A stretch of DNA of 64,000 bases, taken from Thermodesulfobacterium sp. GTDB taxonomy: Bacteria; Desulfobacterota; Thermodesulfobacteria; Thermodesulfobacteriales; Thermodesulfobacteriaceae. Positions 16,224 through 24,073 of this stretch are shown here, piece by piece (the stretch's first letter is position 1; the number at the start of each line of letters is the position of its first letter). Position numbers and translations under genes: made by a program. The notes beneath the pieces were generated by a model. That model saw only the letters and a program-made list of their open reading frames with translations. It made no database searches and was not told the DNA's origin. The DNA is taken from the NCBI GenBank assembly GCA_017656385.1, contig JACDNX010000003.1, forward strand, positions 124,001 through 188,000, in the 5' to 3' direction.

Positions 16224-16442
16224 GTGCCGTCTTTCAGGTTTACGGTGTACGATCCTGACGTGTGTGAGCTTATGAAAAAGTTAAGACAGAAAAGAGGAGT
16301 TTTTGTGGAGGTTGCCGTGAGGGAGTTCTTAAAAACTGAAAAAGGGCAGGAATTTGTCAGACTGTTACTTAATGAAGATTTAGCAAAAAGAGATTTTAAA
16401 GAAAAGAAAAAAAGAAAGGTATCCATAGATGAATTTCTGTAA
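16224..16442 (+). CDS. Small ribbon-helix-helix-like protein (putative ParR)
   Basis: 72-aa protein starting at GTG 16224 with AAGGAGG 5 nt upstream; a longer frame from 16128 would overlap parM and start with low-complexity residues. The segment SFRFTVYDPDVCELMKKL followed by RGVFVEVAVREFL has the strand-helix-helix pattern of RHH DNA-binding proteins. Its position directly after a ParM-like ATPase suggests it is the centromere-binding adaptor. The C-terminus is Lys-rich. It overlaps the next gene by 14 nt. Confidence 0.6.
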   Translation: MPSFRFTVYDPDVCELMKKLRQKRGVFVEVAVREFLKTEKGQEFVRLLLNEDLAKRDFKEKKKRKVSIDEFL

Positions 16443-16947
16443 TTTTTGCAGAGTTACGGCAGTGATATTTTTTATAGCAGCGCTGCTTTTTTATGCCGGT
16501 GAAAGCATTTCGGAGGAAAGTGAGCTGCGGGAAAATTACAGGTCAGGAATAAGGAAGTGTTTTATTGAGGCTGCAAAAACTTACAGGGTAAGTGTCTGGT
16601 TACTCTGGGGCATAGCAAAGGTTGAGAGCAACTTCAATCCCCGTGCTGTTCGCAAAAATAGAAATGGGAGTTATGACGTTGGTCTCATGCAGATAAATAC
16701 AGTGTGGCTCCCGGTTTTAAGAAAATACGGAATAACCTTACAAGATCTATTTGATCCATGCGTGAACGTGAAGGTGGGAGCTTGGATACTGGCACAGTGC
16801 ATAAGGGATTATGGATACACCTGGAGGGCAGTGGGTTGTTATCATTCAAGGAACGTAAAGAGAGGAATGAGGTATGCAGGCAGAGTAAGAAAGGTGATAG
16901 CAATGGAAATGAAAAGAAAGGAGATGAAAGCAGGTGGAAAACTTTAG
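16429..16947 (+). CDS. Conjugation-associated lytic transglycosylase
   Basis: Periplasmic muramidase-like enzyme that opens peptidoglycan for assembly of the transfer apparatus (VirB1/IagB type). An N-terminal membrane/signal segment (VIFFIAALLFYAG) is followed by the SLT domain: catalytic Glu in KVESNFNP (about residue 67), GLMQIN (about 86) and VGAWILAQ. Length 172 aa is normal for this subfamily. It overlaps both neighbours slightly, inside the transfer operon. Confidence 0.9.
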   Translation: MNFCNFCRVTAVIFFIAALLFYAGESISEESELRENYRSGIRKCFIEAAKTYRVSVWLLWGIAKVESNFNPRAVRKNRNGSYDVGLMQINTVWLPVLRKYGITLQDLFDPCVNVKVGAWILAQCIRDYGYTWRAVGCYHSRNVKRGMRYAGRVRKVIAMEMKRKEMKAGGKL

Positions 16948-17716
16948 TTTTATTGAATACTTTCTGCAGAAGCACGGATGCCTTGTTTTTCAGCCTATTT
17001 ATTTTTCAAGCAGTGCTTCTCAAAATGGGCTTAGACTTTACGGGATGGAGGTTTTAACGAGATTTAGCACAAATGTTAATTTACCTGATTTTTTCAGTAT
17101 GTTACATGAAGAACCGTTAAAATTCTTTGGTTTTTACAGGTGGCAGTGTGAAAACCTGTTAAAAGTGAAGGAATATTTCTTATCAACAGGGATAAAGCTT
17201 TTCATCAATTTTTTTCCTCGTGCCTTGCTTTACGTTCCCGTTTACAGGTTTTTAGAAAGGCTTGAAAAGGAGTTTAACGAAAAAATTGTAATTGAAATCA
17301 CGGAAGCAGGGTTTTCGGCAGGCAGTGATTTTTTGGTGCAATTTCTCAAGGATTTAAAAAGGGAATTCAAAAACACAAAAATTTTCATAGACGATTTCGG
17401 TTCAGGGGAAACGGGAGCTTTCTATCAATTCATTTGTGAGGATGTAGTTGATGGAATTAAGCTTGATAAGAGGTATCTTGATTTGATGCTGAAGGGTAAT
17501 AAAAAAGCCCGGGTGATAGTGGAGCATACGGTTAGCATGGCAAGAAGAATTGGTCTGGAGGTTTGCATGGAAGGAATTGAGAACAGGGAGGGTTATGAGA
17601 TAACCAGAATGCTTGGAATTTCTTTACTGCAGGGTTTTTATCTGGGAAAACCTGAAAGGTTTCAAAGGGAGAAGTTTTTAAAAGCTCTTAGAGTTTCGGA
17701 GGTTGAGGAGGCATGA
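16934..17716 (+). CDS. EAL-domain c-di-GMP phosphodiesterase
   Basis: Stand-alone EAL domain (260 aa) that should linearise cyclic di-GMP. The conserved residues are visible: Glu39 in YGMEVLTRF, Asn in FINFFP, Glu in IVIEITE, the Asp pair in FIDDFGSG, Lys in GIKLDKRYL, Glu in CMEGIE and Gln in LLQGFYLGKP. It is therefore likely active rather than degenerate. GTG start overlapping the transglycosylase by 14 nt; the OmpA gene overlaps its end by 4 nt. Being embedded in the transfer operon suggests it alters host c-di-GMP (motility or biofilm) when transfer is on; this is inference. Confidence 0.88.
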   Translation: MENFSFIEYFLQKHGCLVFQPIYFSSSASQNGLRLYGMEVLTRFSTNVNLPDFFSMLHEEPLKFFGFYRWQCENLLKVKEYFLSTGIKLFINFFPRALLYVPVYRFLERLEKEFNEKIVIEITEAGFSAGSDFLVQFLKDLKREFKNTKIFIDDFGSGETGAFYQFICEDVVDGIKLDKRYLDLMLKGNKKARVIVEHTVSMARRIGLEVCMEGIENREGYEITRMLGISLLQGFYLGKPERFQREKFLKALRVSEVEEA

Positions 17717-18345
17717 GGAAGAAGGCATTTTTTTCTCTTGCACTTTTGTTGGGTTTTTCCACTGCCCACTCTGACGTTATTTATCAGGATCATTACAATT
17801 TTGGGAAGTTTAACAGCTTTTCAACTGTCAGGTATCCTGTTTCTTTGAGCTTTGTAGCAGGAGAAAAGAGCTTGAATGAAGTGAGCAGGATTGAGATTGA
17901 TAAAAAGGCGGTTCAGAAAAGAATGCTTAAGCAGATAAACAGCAATCTTCAAACAGTTCTTTTTCAGGCTTTAAGCAGGGCTAAAAGTAAAAGCGATGTA
18001 AAAGTAAGTAGGGGCAAGGAAAAAGGCAGGAAAGCAGAGAAAAAGGTAGAGGTTTACTTCAATTTTAATTCTCATGAGCTTGAGGAAAGTGAAAAGAGAA
18101 AGCTTGAGGAAGTGATAAGAGAACTAAAAGGAAGAGACTATCAGGCGGTTGTTTACGGGTATGCTGATTGTGTGGGTAGTGAGAAGTATAATTTAGAGCT
18201 TTCTCAAAAGAGAGCGGAAGTGGTAGCAGAGTTTCTTAAAAGCAGGGGAATTAAAGTGAAAGAGGTAAAAGGGAAGGGAGAGTTAAATGAGAGCGGTGTG
18301 AATTGTTTGAATAGAAAGGTTGAAGTGATTTTCAGAGAGAGGTAA
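17713..18345 (+). CDS. OmpA-like peptidoglycan-binding protein
   Basis: Exported protein with a signal peptide (residues 1-20) and a C-terminal OmpA domain (about 115-208). The peptidoglycan-contact pattern GYADCVGSEKYNLELSQKRAEVV is present. The middle is a Lys-rich linker. No N-terminal beta-barrel is apparent at 210 aa, so it is periplasmic or tethered to the wall rather than a porin. It could anchor the mating apparatus to peptidoglycan. ATG overlaps the EAL stop; AGGAGG lies directly upstream. Confidence 0.85.
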   Translation: MRKKAFFSLALLLGFSTAHSDVIYQDHYNFGKFNSFSTVRYPVSLSFVAGEKSLNEVSRIEIDKKAVQKRMLKQINSNLQTVLFQALSRAKSKSDVKVSRGKEKGRKAEKKVEVYFNFNSHELEESEKRKLEEVIRELKGRDYQAVVYGYADCVGSEKYNLELSQKRAEVVAEFLKSRGIKVKEVKGKGELNESGVNCLNRKVEVIFRER

Positions 18346-18348
18346 AAA

Positions 18349-18645
18349 GTGACGTGGCTTGCTTTTCTTCTGTTTTTTATTGCGGCTTGTGCTGTTGAGT
18401 TTTTTATTATCAGAGAAAAAATCAGTACTTCTGGTATTTTCTGGGAAAAGTATTTTGAAGAAGCGGTTGTGCTTTACGTTGGTATACTTGTCACGTTTTT
18501 TGCGTTTATAATGTCATTTTTGAAAAATAACGTGATTGTTTTTTATGTTCTTTTGTTTGGAACTCTTTTCTGTTTTTATTATTTCTGCTTCAGCGGGATG
18601 CCTTTTCTGGTAAGGCGTTTTAAAAAACAGGAGGCAGGGAAATAG
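18349..18645 (+). CDS. Small integral membrane protein
   Basis: 98 aa with three hydrophobic segments (about residues 2-20, 40-60 and 63-85) and a basic C-terminus. GTG start with GAGAGG upstream, 3 nt after the OmpA stop. No family recognised; its place just before trbC suggests a minor transfer component. Confidence 0.65.
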   Translation: MTWLAFLLFFIAACAVEFFIIREKISTSGIFWEKYFEEAVVLYVGILVTFFAFIMSFLKNNVIVFYVLLFGTLFCFYYFCFSGMPFLVRRFKKQEAGK

Positions 18646-18649
18646 AGGA

Positions 18650-19435
18650 ATGTTTTTGTTTTATCGTTTGCGTTTCAGAATTTTTTTATTAATGGTGCTT
18701 TTTCTTTCGGGAGCATCAGTTTCTTTATCTTCCACTTATGAGGACATTCAGAGTTTAGAAAACAGAGCTAAAGAAGTGGCAGAGCAGTATAAAGACGTGA
18801 TTTCTCCTGAGCTGAAAGAAAAAAAGAAAGAGGAATACAAAGATAAAGCTAAAAAACTGTATGATTTTTACAAAAGTTCTGAATTTCAAGCAAGAGTTGA
18901 GAGATACAAAAAGGAACTTGAGAAACTTTTCTTTGGTAAACCTTTAAAAGCAGAAAAAGGAGAAAAAGAGAAGTTTTACAGGTATTACAGTGATTTTTAT
19001 AAGTATTCTCAGAATTTTCTTGTTCTCAATGACGATGAGGCGATTTACGTCTTCGTTTCTTCTTCAATGTCTGATGAAGTGATAAAGGCTTATCTTTCCT
19101 CTTCGGAAAAAATAATTGGAAACATTTCGTTTGTTTTAAGAGGTGGAGTGGGAGGTTTAACTTACCTCAGACCTACTGTTGAATGGGTCGTTAATCTTTT
19201 GAAAAAGGACAGTTCCTGCAATTTTTTGCAGGAAGAGTGTGAGATGTATGAAAGGGAGTTTTTGATAGATCCTTTTCTTTTCAGGAAGTATGAAGTGAAA
19301 GCAGTTCCGTGCATTGTTTATGAAAAGAAAAACGACGTAAGTGTGATTTCTTGTGGAGCTGTATCCCTGGGCAGGCATCTTCAAAGAATAGGCAAAGCAA
19401 TCAAAGACGATCGTTTTACGGAAAACGATCTTTAG
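18650..19435 (+). CDS. trbC: TrbC-type F pilus assembly protein
   Basis: Periplasmic protein of F-type conjugation systems needed for pilus assembly. It has a signal peptide (about residues 1-25), a charged coiled region, and the TrbC_Ftype core: IYVFVSSSMSDEVIKAYL, FVLRGGVGGLTYLRP and a C-terminal VKAVPCIVYE with thioredoxin-like character. Cys residues in CNFLQEEC are present. In F-type clusters TrbC pairs with TraW; here traW is a separate gene at 29977. AGAGG precedes the ATG. Confidence 0.85.
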   Translation: MFLFYRLRFRIFLLMVLFLSGASVSLSSTYEDIQSLENRAKEVAEQYKDVISPELKEKKKEEYKDKAKKLYDFYKSSEFQARVERYKKELEKLFFGKPLKAEKGEKEKFYRYYSDFYKYSQNFLVLNDDEAIYVFVSSSMSDEVIKAYLSSSEKIIGNISFVLRGGVGGLTYLRPTVEWVVNLLKKDSSCNFLQEECEMYEREFLIDPFLFRKYEVKAVPCIVYEKKNDVSVISCGAVSLGRHLQRIGKAIKDDRFTENDL

Positions 19436-19458
19436 CGTTACTTCAAACTCATTTTTAT
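19409..19458 (+). repeat. Hairpin plus 28-nt repeat (copy 1) at the trbC/dsbC junction
   Basis: A 9-bp perfect stem GATCGTTTT/AAAACGATC with loop ACGG (19409-19430) is followed at 19431-19458 by a 28-nt sequence (TTTAGCGTTACTTCAA... start) that recurs at 29943-29970 with 26 of 28 identical positions. The trbC stop codon lies inside it. It may be a promoter, processing or attenuation site within the operon. Confidence 0.5.
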
Positions 19459-19496
19459 AAAAAATCCAGAAAAGCAAAAAGGAGGGGAAAGGGACT

Positions 19497-20288
19497 ATGA
19501 AAAAATTCTTTGTCATTGCTGGTGCTGTCGGCTTTTTGCTGAATAGTGTCAATTTAGCCCATTCTTTAAACTGGAATGAGCATTTCTCTAAAGACTTTCA
19601 GGAAGACAAAATCAAGCAGGAGTTTTATCAGACTTTTCCGAACATGAAAGGCAAAATTGATGACGTTGAAAGGTTGAAAACTGACGAAATTTATCAGATT
19701 GCCCTGGATAATGGTTTCGTTCTTTACTACTTGAAAAGCAAGGATGGGAGAAAGTATGTTCTTCTTGGAGGGCTTTTCACTGCAAAAGGAGAAAATCTCA
19801 CGGATTTGAAAAAGCAAGAGATTTTAAGCAAGGTTGCAGATGATTACATTAACCTTGTTAAGCAGGAAAAAGACAGGGCAGGAGTGATAAAAGTAGGAAG
19901 TGGAAAAAAGGCTAATATCTATGCTTTCATTTCTTCAGGCTGTCCTCACTGCAGGAAATTTTACAATTATTTGCTTTCAAAACAGAATGACGTGAGTGCA
20001 TATCTTTTTTTCGTTGACAATTCAAAAAGAACAAAAGCAATGCTTTGTGGAAAGGTAAGTTCTTCTGACGTGATGGCTGGGAAGTATGATGATGAAAGCA
20101 AAATTAACTTACAGGGATGTGACTTAAACAAAATTGAGCCTTTAATAGACAAAAACTATGAGCTTGCAAAAAAGCTGGACGTAAGGGGAGTTCCTTTCAT
20201 TCTCATTGAAAACAACGTAACTGGGAAAAAGGGCATGGTTAAGGGAGCAGATGTTCTGCTCATTGAGAAATTAATCAGTGCCAAATAA
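19497..20288 (+). CDS. DsbC-like thioredoxin-fold protein
   Basis: Periplasmic disulfide isomerase-like protein: signal peptide (residues 1-23), an N-terminal dimerisation-like region, then a thioredoxin fold with active site SGCPHCRKF (CPHC, about residues 143-146) and the cis-Pro segment RGVPFIL. 263 aa is normal for DsbC-family transfer proteins. Its likely substrates are the very Cys-rich TraN and the 26450 protein encoded downstream. Good AGGAGGGG site. Confidence 0.87.
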   Translation: MKKFFVIAGAVGFLLNSVNLAHSLNWNEHFSKDFQEDKIKQEFYQTFPNMKGKIDDVERLKTDEIYQIALDNGFVLYYLKSKDGRKYVLLGGLFTAKGENLTDLKKQEILSKVADDYINLVKQEKDRAGVIKVGSGKKANIYAFISSGCPHCRKFYNYLLSKQNDVSAYLFFVDNSKRTKAMLCGKVSSSDVMAGKYDDESKINLQGCDLNKIEPLIDKNYELAKKLDVRGVPFILIENNVTGKKGMVKGADVLLIEKLISAK

Positions 20289-20299
20289 GGGAGGGAGTG

Positions 20300-20683
20300 A
20301 TGAATAAGAAGGCAGTTATTTTATCAGTGTTTTTGTCGGTTGTTTTATCCGCATTGATGCTTACTGGTTATCACTTTTTTGTTTTTGAAAGAGAGCGTGA
20401 AAGGATTAAGACTTTTGACCTGACAGGACATTTATCCCTCTTACAGAAAGCGTATCTGAGCGGCAAGTTGAATAAATCAGAGCTTGAAACCATTTTAGAT
20501 GACATAAAGAAAAAGCTTGATAAAGAAATTGAAAAGAACAAAGGAAAAGTGATTATTCTGCCAAAAGAGATCGTAATCAATTCAGATAAAAGAAAAGACA
20601 TAGAAATCAAGTATGAGAATGAAAAGTTCAGAAAAGCGGTTAATGCTTACATTGAGGAACTGAAAAAGCAGACGGAAAAATAA
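20300..20683 (+). CDS. trbI: TrbI-type F conjugation protein
   Basis: Inner-membrane protein of F-type systems that influences pilus outgrowth and retraction. One N-terminal membrane segment (about residues 6-24) precedes the family core: KTFDLTGHLSLL, then KLNKSELETILDDI and KVIILPKEIVI...DIEI, matching the TrbI_Ftype pattern in order and length (127 aa). ATG 20300 is used rather than GTG 20297; GGGAGG is upstream. Confidence 0.75.
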   Translation: MNKKAVILSVFLSVVLSALMLTGYHFFVFERERERIKTFDLTGHLSLLQKAYLSGKLNKSELETILDDIKKKLDKEIEKNKGKVIILPKEIVINSDKRKDIEIKYENEKFRKAVNAYIEELKKQTEK

Positions 20684-20699
20684 AAAGGGAGGGAGGAGT

Positions 20700-20834
20700 A
20701 TGGGTTTTCTTGATGAAGTCAAGAATTTAAGAGAGCTTGATGAAGAAACAAAGAAAGAAAAAACAAAAAAGGCTTTGAAAGTGGCGGGTGCAGTTGCATT
20801 TGTAATTTTAATTCTTGCACTTCTCTTGAAGTAG
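20700..20834 (+). CDS. Very small single-pass membrane protein
   Basis: 44-aa ORF with an excellent GGGAGGGAGGAG ribosome site. A charged N-terminus (MGFLDEVKNLRELDEETKKE) is followed by one membrane helix (VAGAVAFVILILALLLK) ending at the stop. It lies between trbI and the signal-peptidase-like gene without gaps, so it is very probably translated. Function unknown. Confidence 0.7.
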   Translation: MGFLDEVKNLRELDEETKKEKTKKALKVAGAVAFVILILALLLK

Positions 20835-20836
20835 CA

Positions 20837-21349
20837 ATGGAAAGAAAAAAGGTTTACGTAAGGTTAATAGCAGGGCTTGTTTTTGTTTTCTTTTTGCTTA
20901 CAGGGGTGCAGTCTCTTTTCTCAAGACTGGTTATAACTCTTGATAAAAGCACTCCTTTTACTTTTTACCTGAAAAACAAAGAAAGAAAACTTGAGGAACG
21001 TTCTTTTGTTCTTGTCAGAGGAAAAAAAGGCACTTTTGCAGAAGGCAAGCTTTTAACAAAGCAGGTTTTATGTGCTTATCCAAAAACTCTAAAGAAAGAG
21101 GGAATGAGCTTTTACTGTTGTGATGGTGTTTGCAGGTATTTACACACTGCAATGAAAAAAACTCCAAAAGGGACAAAACTTATTCCTTTCAATCCCTGCG
21201 GGGGAGATGCTTATTCTTCAAGCTGTGAAGTGAAAATACCAGAGGGCAAGTATTACCTGGGAACAGACGTTCCGAACGGATATGACTCAAGATACATGGG
21301 CTTTTTTGATAAAAAAGACGTTTTGACAGTTTTAACTCCACTTTTTTAA
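20837..21349 (+). CDS. TraF/TrhF-type S26 conjugative signal peptidase
   Basis: Serine peptidase of family S26C, expected to process or cyclise the conjugative pilin. One N-terminal membrane helix is followed by the Ser box (LDKSTPFTFYL), the Lys box (LLTKQVLCAYP) and the C-terminal box IPEGKYYLGTDVPNGYDSRYMGF typical of the family. 170 aa is normal. Two Cys pairs (YCCDGVC) lie between the boxes. In pED208/R27-type F systems this peptidase is encoded just before the VirB4-type ATPase, as here. Confidence 0.85.
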   Translation: MERKKVYVRLIAGLVFVFFLLTGVQSLFSRLVITLDKSTPFTFYLKNKERKLEERSFVLVRGKKGTFAEGKLLTKQVLCAYPKTLKKEGMSFYCCDGVCRYLHTAMKKTPKGTKLIPFNPCGGDAYSSSCEVKIPEGKYYLGTDVPNGYDSRYMGFFDKKDVLTVLTPLF

Positions 21350-21364
21350 AAGGAGGCAGGAGAA

Positions 21365-24073
21365 ATGTTTTTCAATTTTATAGGAGCGAAGAAAAGCGAA
21401 ATTAAAAGAGCAAGAGAAAGGTTTAAAGAAGCAGATTTAAAAAAGGAGCTTAAAAAAGCTTATGAGTTTTTTCTTGAAACAATTGGATTAAGAGGAACAG
21501 AAGTTGAAGACACTTCAATTACTGAAGATGAGATAAAAGAGCTTTTATCATCAAGGAGAGCTTTTTCAAAATACGTAATGCCTATTGCTTACGATGAAGA
21601 AAGAGGAGTATACGTCAATCAAGACGGCACGATTGGGATAATGTATGAATGCGTTCCCGTGCTTTTTTCATCTCCTCAGGCTGTTAAGACTCTTTCTTCA
21701 ATATTTACTTTGAACTTTCCGAAAAACTCAATCATTCAGTTTATCATGTATGCTGATCCTTACGTTGAACACTTTTTAGTCAGGTATGTCGTATCAAAAA
21801 AGAGAGCGAATGAGTTTCCTTATCTGAAAAAAGCGTGTCAAAACATGACTGATTTTTACAGAAACGTGAAGAATCATCTTGGTTTCCCTGCAAGACACTT
21901 CAGAGTGTTTTTCACTTTGAAGTTTCCTCCTCCTAAAGAGTTTACCGATAATGATTTGAAAGAGTTAAAAACCGCAATTCGTGAAATATTACAGGCATCT
22001 TATCTTCACGCTTACGACGTTAAACCTCAAGACTTTCTCTTTTTCATGCGTTTTCTTTTGAATGACGTGAAGTTTGAAGTTGACGAAGAAACTGACAATT
22101 TGGGGATAGATGAGATAGTGAAAAAAACGAAGCTTTTATGTCAATGGATGCCTAACGTAAGGTTAAACAGGCAAATAATAAAGGCAGATACGGAGATTGA
22201 GGCAGAGAAGTCGTATATAAGATTTGGAAGCAAGAAATTCAGGTGTCTTACCTGGAAGACGATGCCTGAAAGCATTGATTTCGTTTTTGGCAACATGATA
22301 ACTGGAATTTATGAGTTATCGGATGGAGTGGCGGGAGACATAAAGCAGGTTTCAACTCCTTTTCTTGCGGTTCTCAACGTGTTTTGCGATAGCATTAACG
22401 CTGAACTTCAAACAAAAGCAAATCTCATGTTGCAACAACAACCTCTTGGAACTTACATAATTGCGTTAAAGGAGAAAATAGACGAATATCTCTGGGCTGT
22501 TAAGCAAATGAACGATGGTGAAAAGTTTATGCGTGGTTTTCTTACTTTCTGGGTTTTTTCTGAAGATGATGATGAGTTAAGAAAATCTATTCACAAGTAT
22601 ATAAGAATTCTTGAAAGTCTTGGTGGAAACGTTCAGGAAGAAACGGTGATAACTTTGCCTCTTTTCGTTTACAGTCTGCCTTTCGGTGGTATTTGTGATA
22701 AGACGAACTTTCTTCTTCTTGACAGGGACTTTGTATTCACTGCTGAAACTGCCTCTGCATCTGCTCCAGTGCAGGCTGATTTTATGGGAACAGGGGAACC
22801 AGTTCTTTTGTTTCTTGGCAGGAAAGGACAGGTTGTAGGGATAGACCTTTTTTCTAAAAAGTCATCTTCTTACAATTTCCTTATTACTGCTCCTGCTGGA
22901 AGTGGAAAATCGTTTTTGGTTAACTACATAGTCACGAACTACTATGGAATTGGAGCAAAGATAAGAATAATAGACCTGGGAGGTTCTTATAAAAAGCTCG
23001 TTAACATGTTTAAAGGTAAGTATCTTGAATTTTCTCCAGAGAACAAAGTTTGCATAAATCCCTTTTCTACCATTCATGATCCTGAATATGACGTTCCTGT
23101 CATCGTTCAGATGTTAACCGCTATGGCAACTGCCGTGACGGAAAAATTACCAGAGCAGGTTTCATCTGAAACTGCATACAATATGATTCAGTTAGCCGTA
23201 AGAGAAGTTTTAAGACAGGCTGAAGAAAGGGGACTTCCTTATTCTGCTTTAAGCATAGATGACGTTTACGACGTTCTTGTAAACTTCATGGATTATTTTC
23301 CTGATGCTGAAAGGCTTTGTGGTAAAGACCACTGTGTTGATAGTTTTGAGAAGATAGCAAGCCATCTTGCATTCAATCTTCATAAGTTTACAAGCAGGGG
23401 TGCATACGGAAAATGGTTCGTAGGTGAAAACACTTTTGACATAAGCAAAGATGACTTCGTTGTGCTTGAACTTGAGCATTTGAAAAACTTTCCCGATCTT
23501 TTCAAGGTTATCACTCTTTCTGTTTTAAACGCTGTCACGGCTGATTTGTATCTTTCTGATAGAGCAAGACCAACCTTAATTGTTTTTGATGAAGCTTGGC
23601 AGTTTTTACAGGACAGTCCTGCTTTTGAGAAAGTGATTGAAGAAGGATACAGAAGGGCAAGAAAATACAGAGGTTCTTTTGGAATTGTTACTCAGGATTT
23701 GCTTGACCTTGAAGCTTTTGGCAAGGTAGGGAGAGTTATTTACACTAACTCTGCTTTTAAGTTTTATTTATCAGGAGTTAAGGCAGATCTTGCTAAAGAG
23801 AGAAAGATAGTTGATTTAAATGACTTTGTAATTAGTGTTGTGAAGTCTTTGAGATACAATGCTCCGAAGTATTCAGAGATTTTTGTGGATACCAAAGAGT
23901 TCGGTTCAGGAGTCGTAAGACTTATAGTGGATCATTATTCTTACTACGTTTACACTTCTCATCCTGCTGAGATTTCTGAGATTGAGAAAATGGTAAAAGA
24001 GGGAATGAGTTACGATGAAGCGATAAGAGAGATGATTAAGAAATACAGAGAAAAAGAAGGTACTGAAAAATGA
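21365..24073 (+). CDS. traC: TraC, VirB4-family conjugation ATPase
   Basis: The main assembly ATPase of the F-type channel, acting on the cytoplasmic face of the inner membrane. 902 aa: an N-terminal TraC domain (about 1-450), then Walker A APAGSGKS at about residues 507-514 and Walker B LIVFDEAWQF at about 737-746, followed by GIVTQDLLDL. No membrane segments. Strong AAAAGGAGG site. Its stop overlaps the traN ATG by 4 nt. Confidence 0.96.
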   Translation: MFFNFIGAKKSEIKRARERFKEADLKKELKKAYEFFLETIGLRGTEVEDTSITEDEIKELLSSRRAFSKYVMPIAYDEERGVYVNQDGTIGIMYECVPVLFSSPQAVKTLSSIFTLNFPKNSIIQFIMYADPYVEHFLVRYVVSKKRANEFPYLKKACQNMTDFYRNVKNHLGFPARHFRVFFTLKFPPPKEFTDNDLKELKTAIREILQASYLHAYDVKPQDFLFFMRFLLNDVKFEVDEETDNLGIDEIVKKTKLLCQWMPNVRLNRQIIKADTEIEAEKSYIRFGSKKFRCLTWKTMPESIDFVFGNMITGIYELSDGVAGDIKQVSTPFLAVLNVFCDSINAELQTKANLMLQQQPLGTYIIALKEKIDEYLWAVKQMNDGEKFMRGFLTFWVFSEDDDELRKSIHKYIRILESLGGNVQEETVITLPLFVYSLPFGGICDKTNFLLLDRDFVFTAETASASAPVQADFMGTGEPVLLFLGRKGQVVGIDLFSKKSSSYNFLITAPAGSGKSFLVNYIVTNYYGIGAKIRIIDLGGSYKKLVNMFKGKYLEFSPENKVCINPFSTIHDPEYDVPVIVQMLTAMATAVTEKLPEQVSSETAYNMIQLAVREVLRQAEERGLPYSALSIDDVYDVLVNFMDYFPDAERLCGKDHCVDSFEKIASHLAFNLHKFTSRGAYGKWFVGENTFDISKDDFVVLELEHLKNFPDLFKVITLSVLNAVTADLYLSDRARPTLIVFDEAWQFLQDSPAFEKVIEEGYRRARKYRGSFGIVTQDLLDLEAFGKVGRVIYTNSAFKFYLSGVKADLAKERKIVDLNDFVISVVKSLRYNAPKYSEIFVDTKEFGSGVVRLIVDHYSYYVYTSHPAEISEIEKMVKEGMSYDEAIREMIKKYREKEGTEK

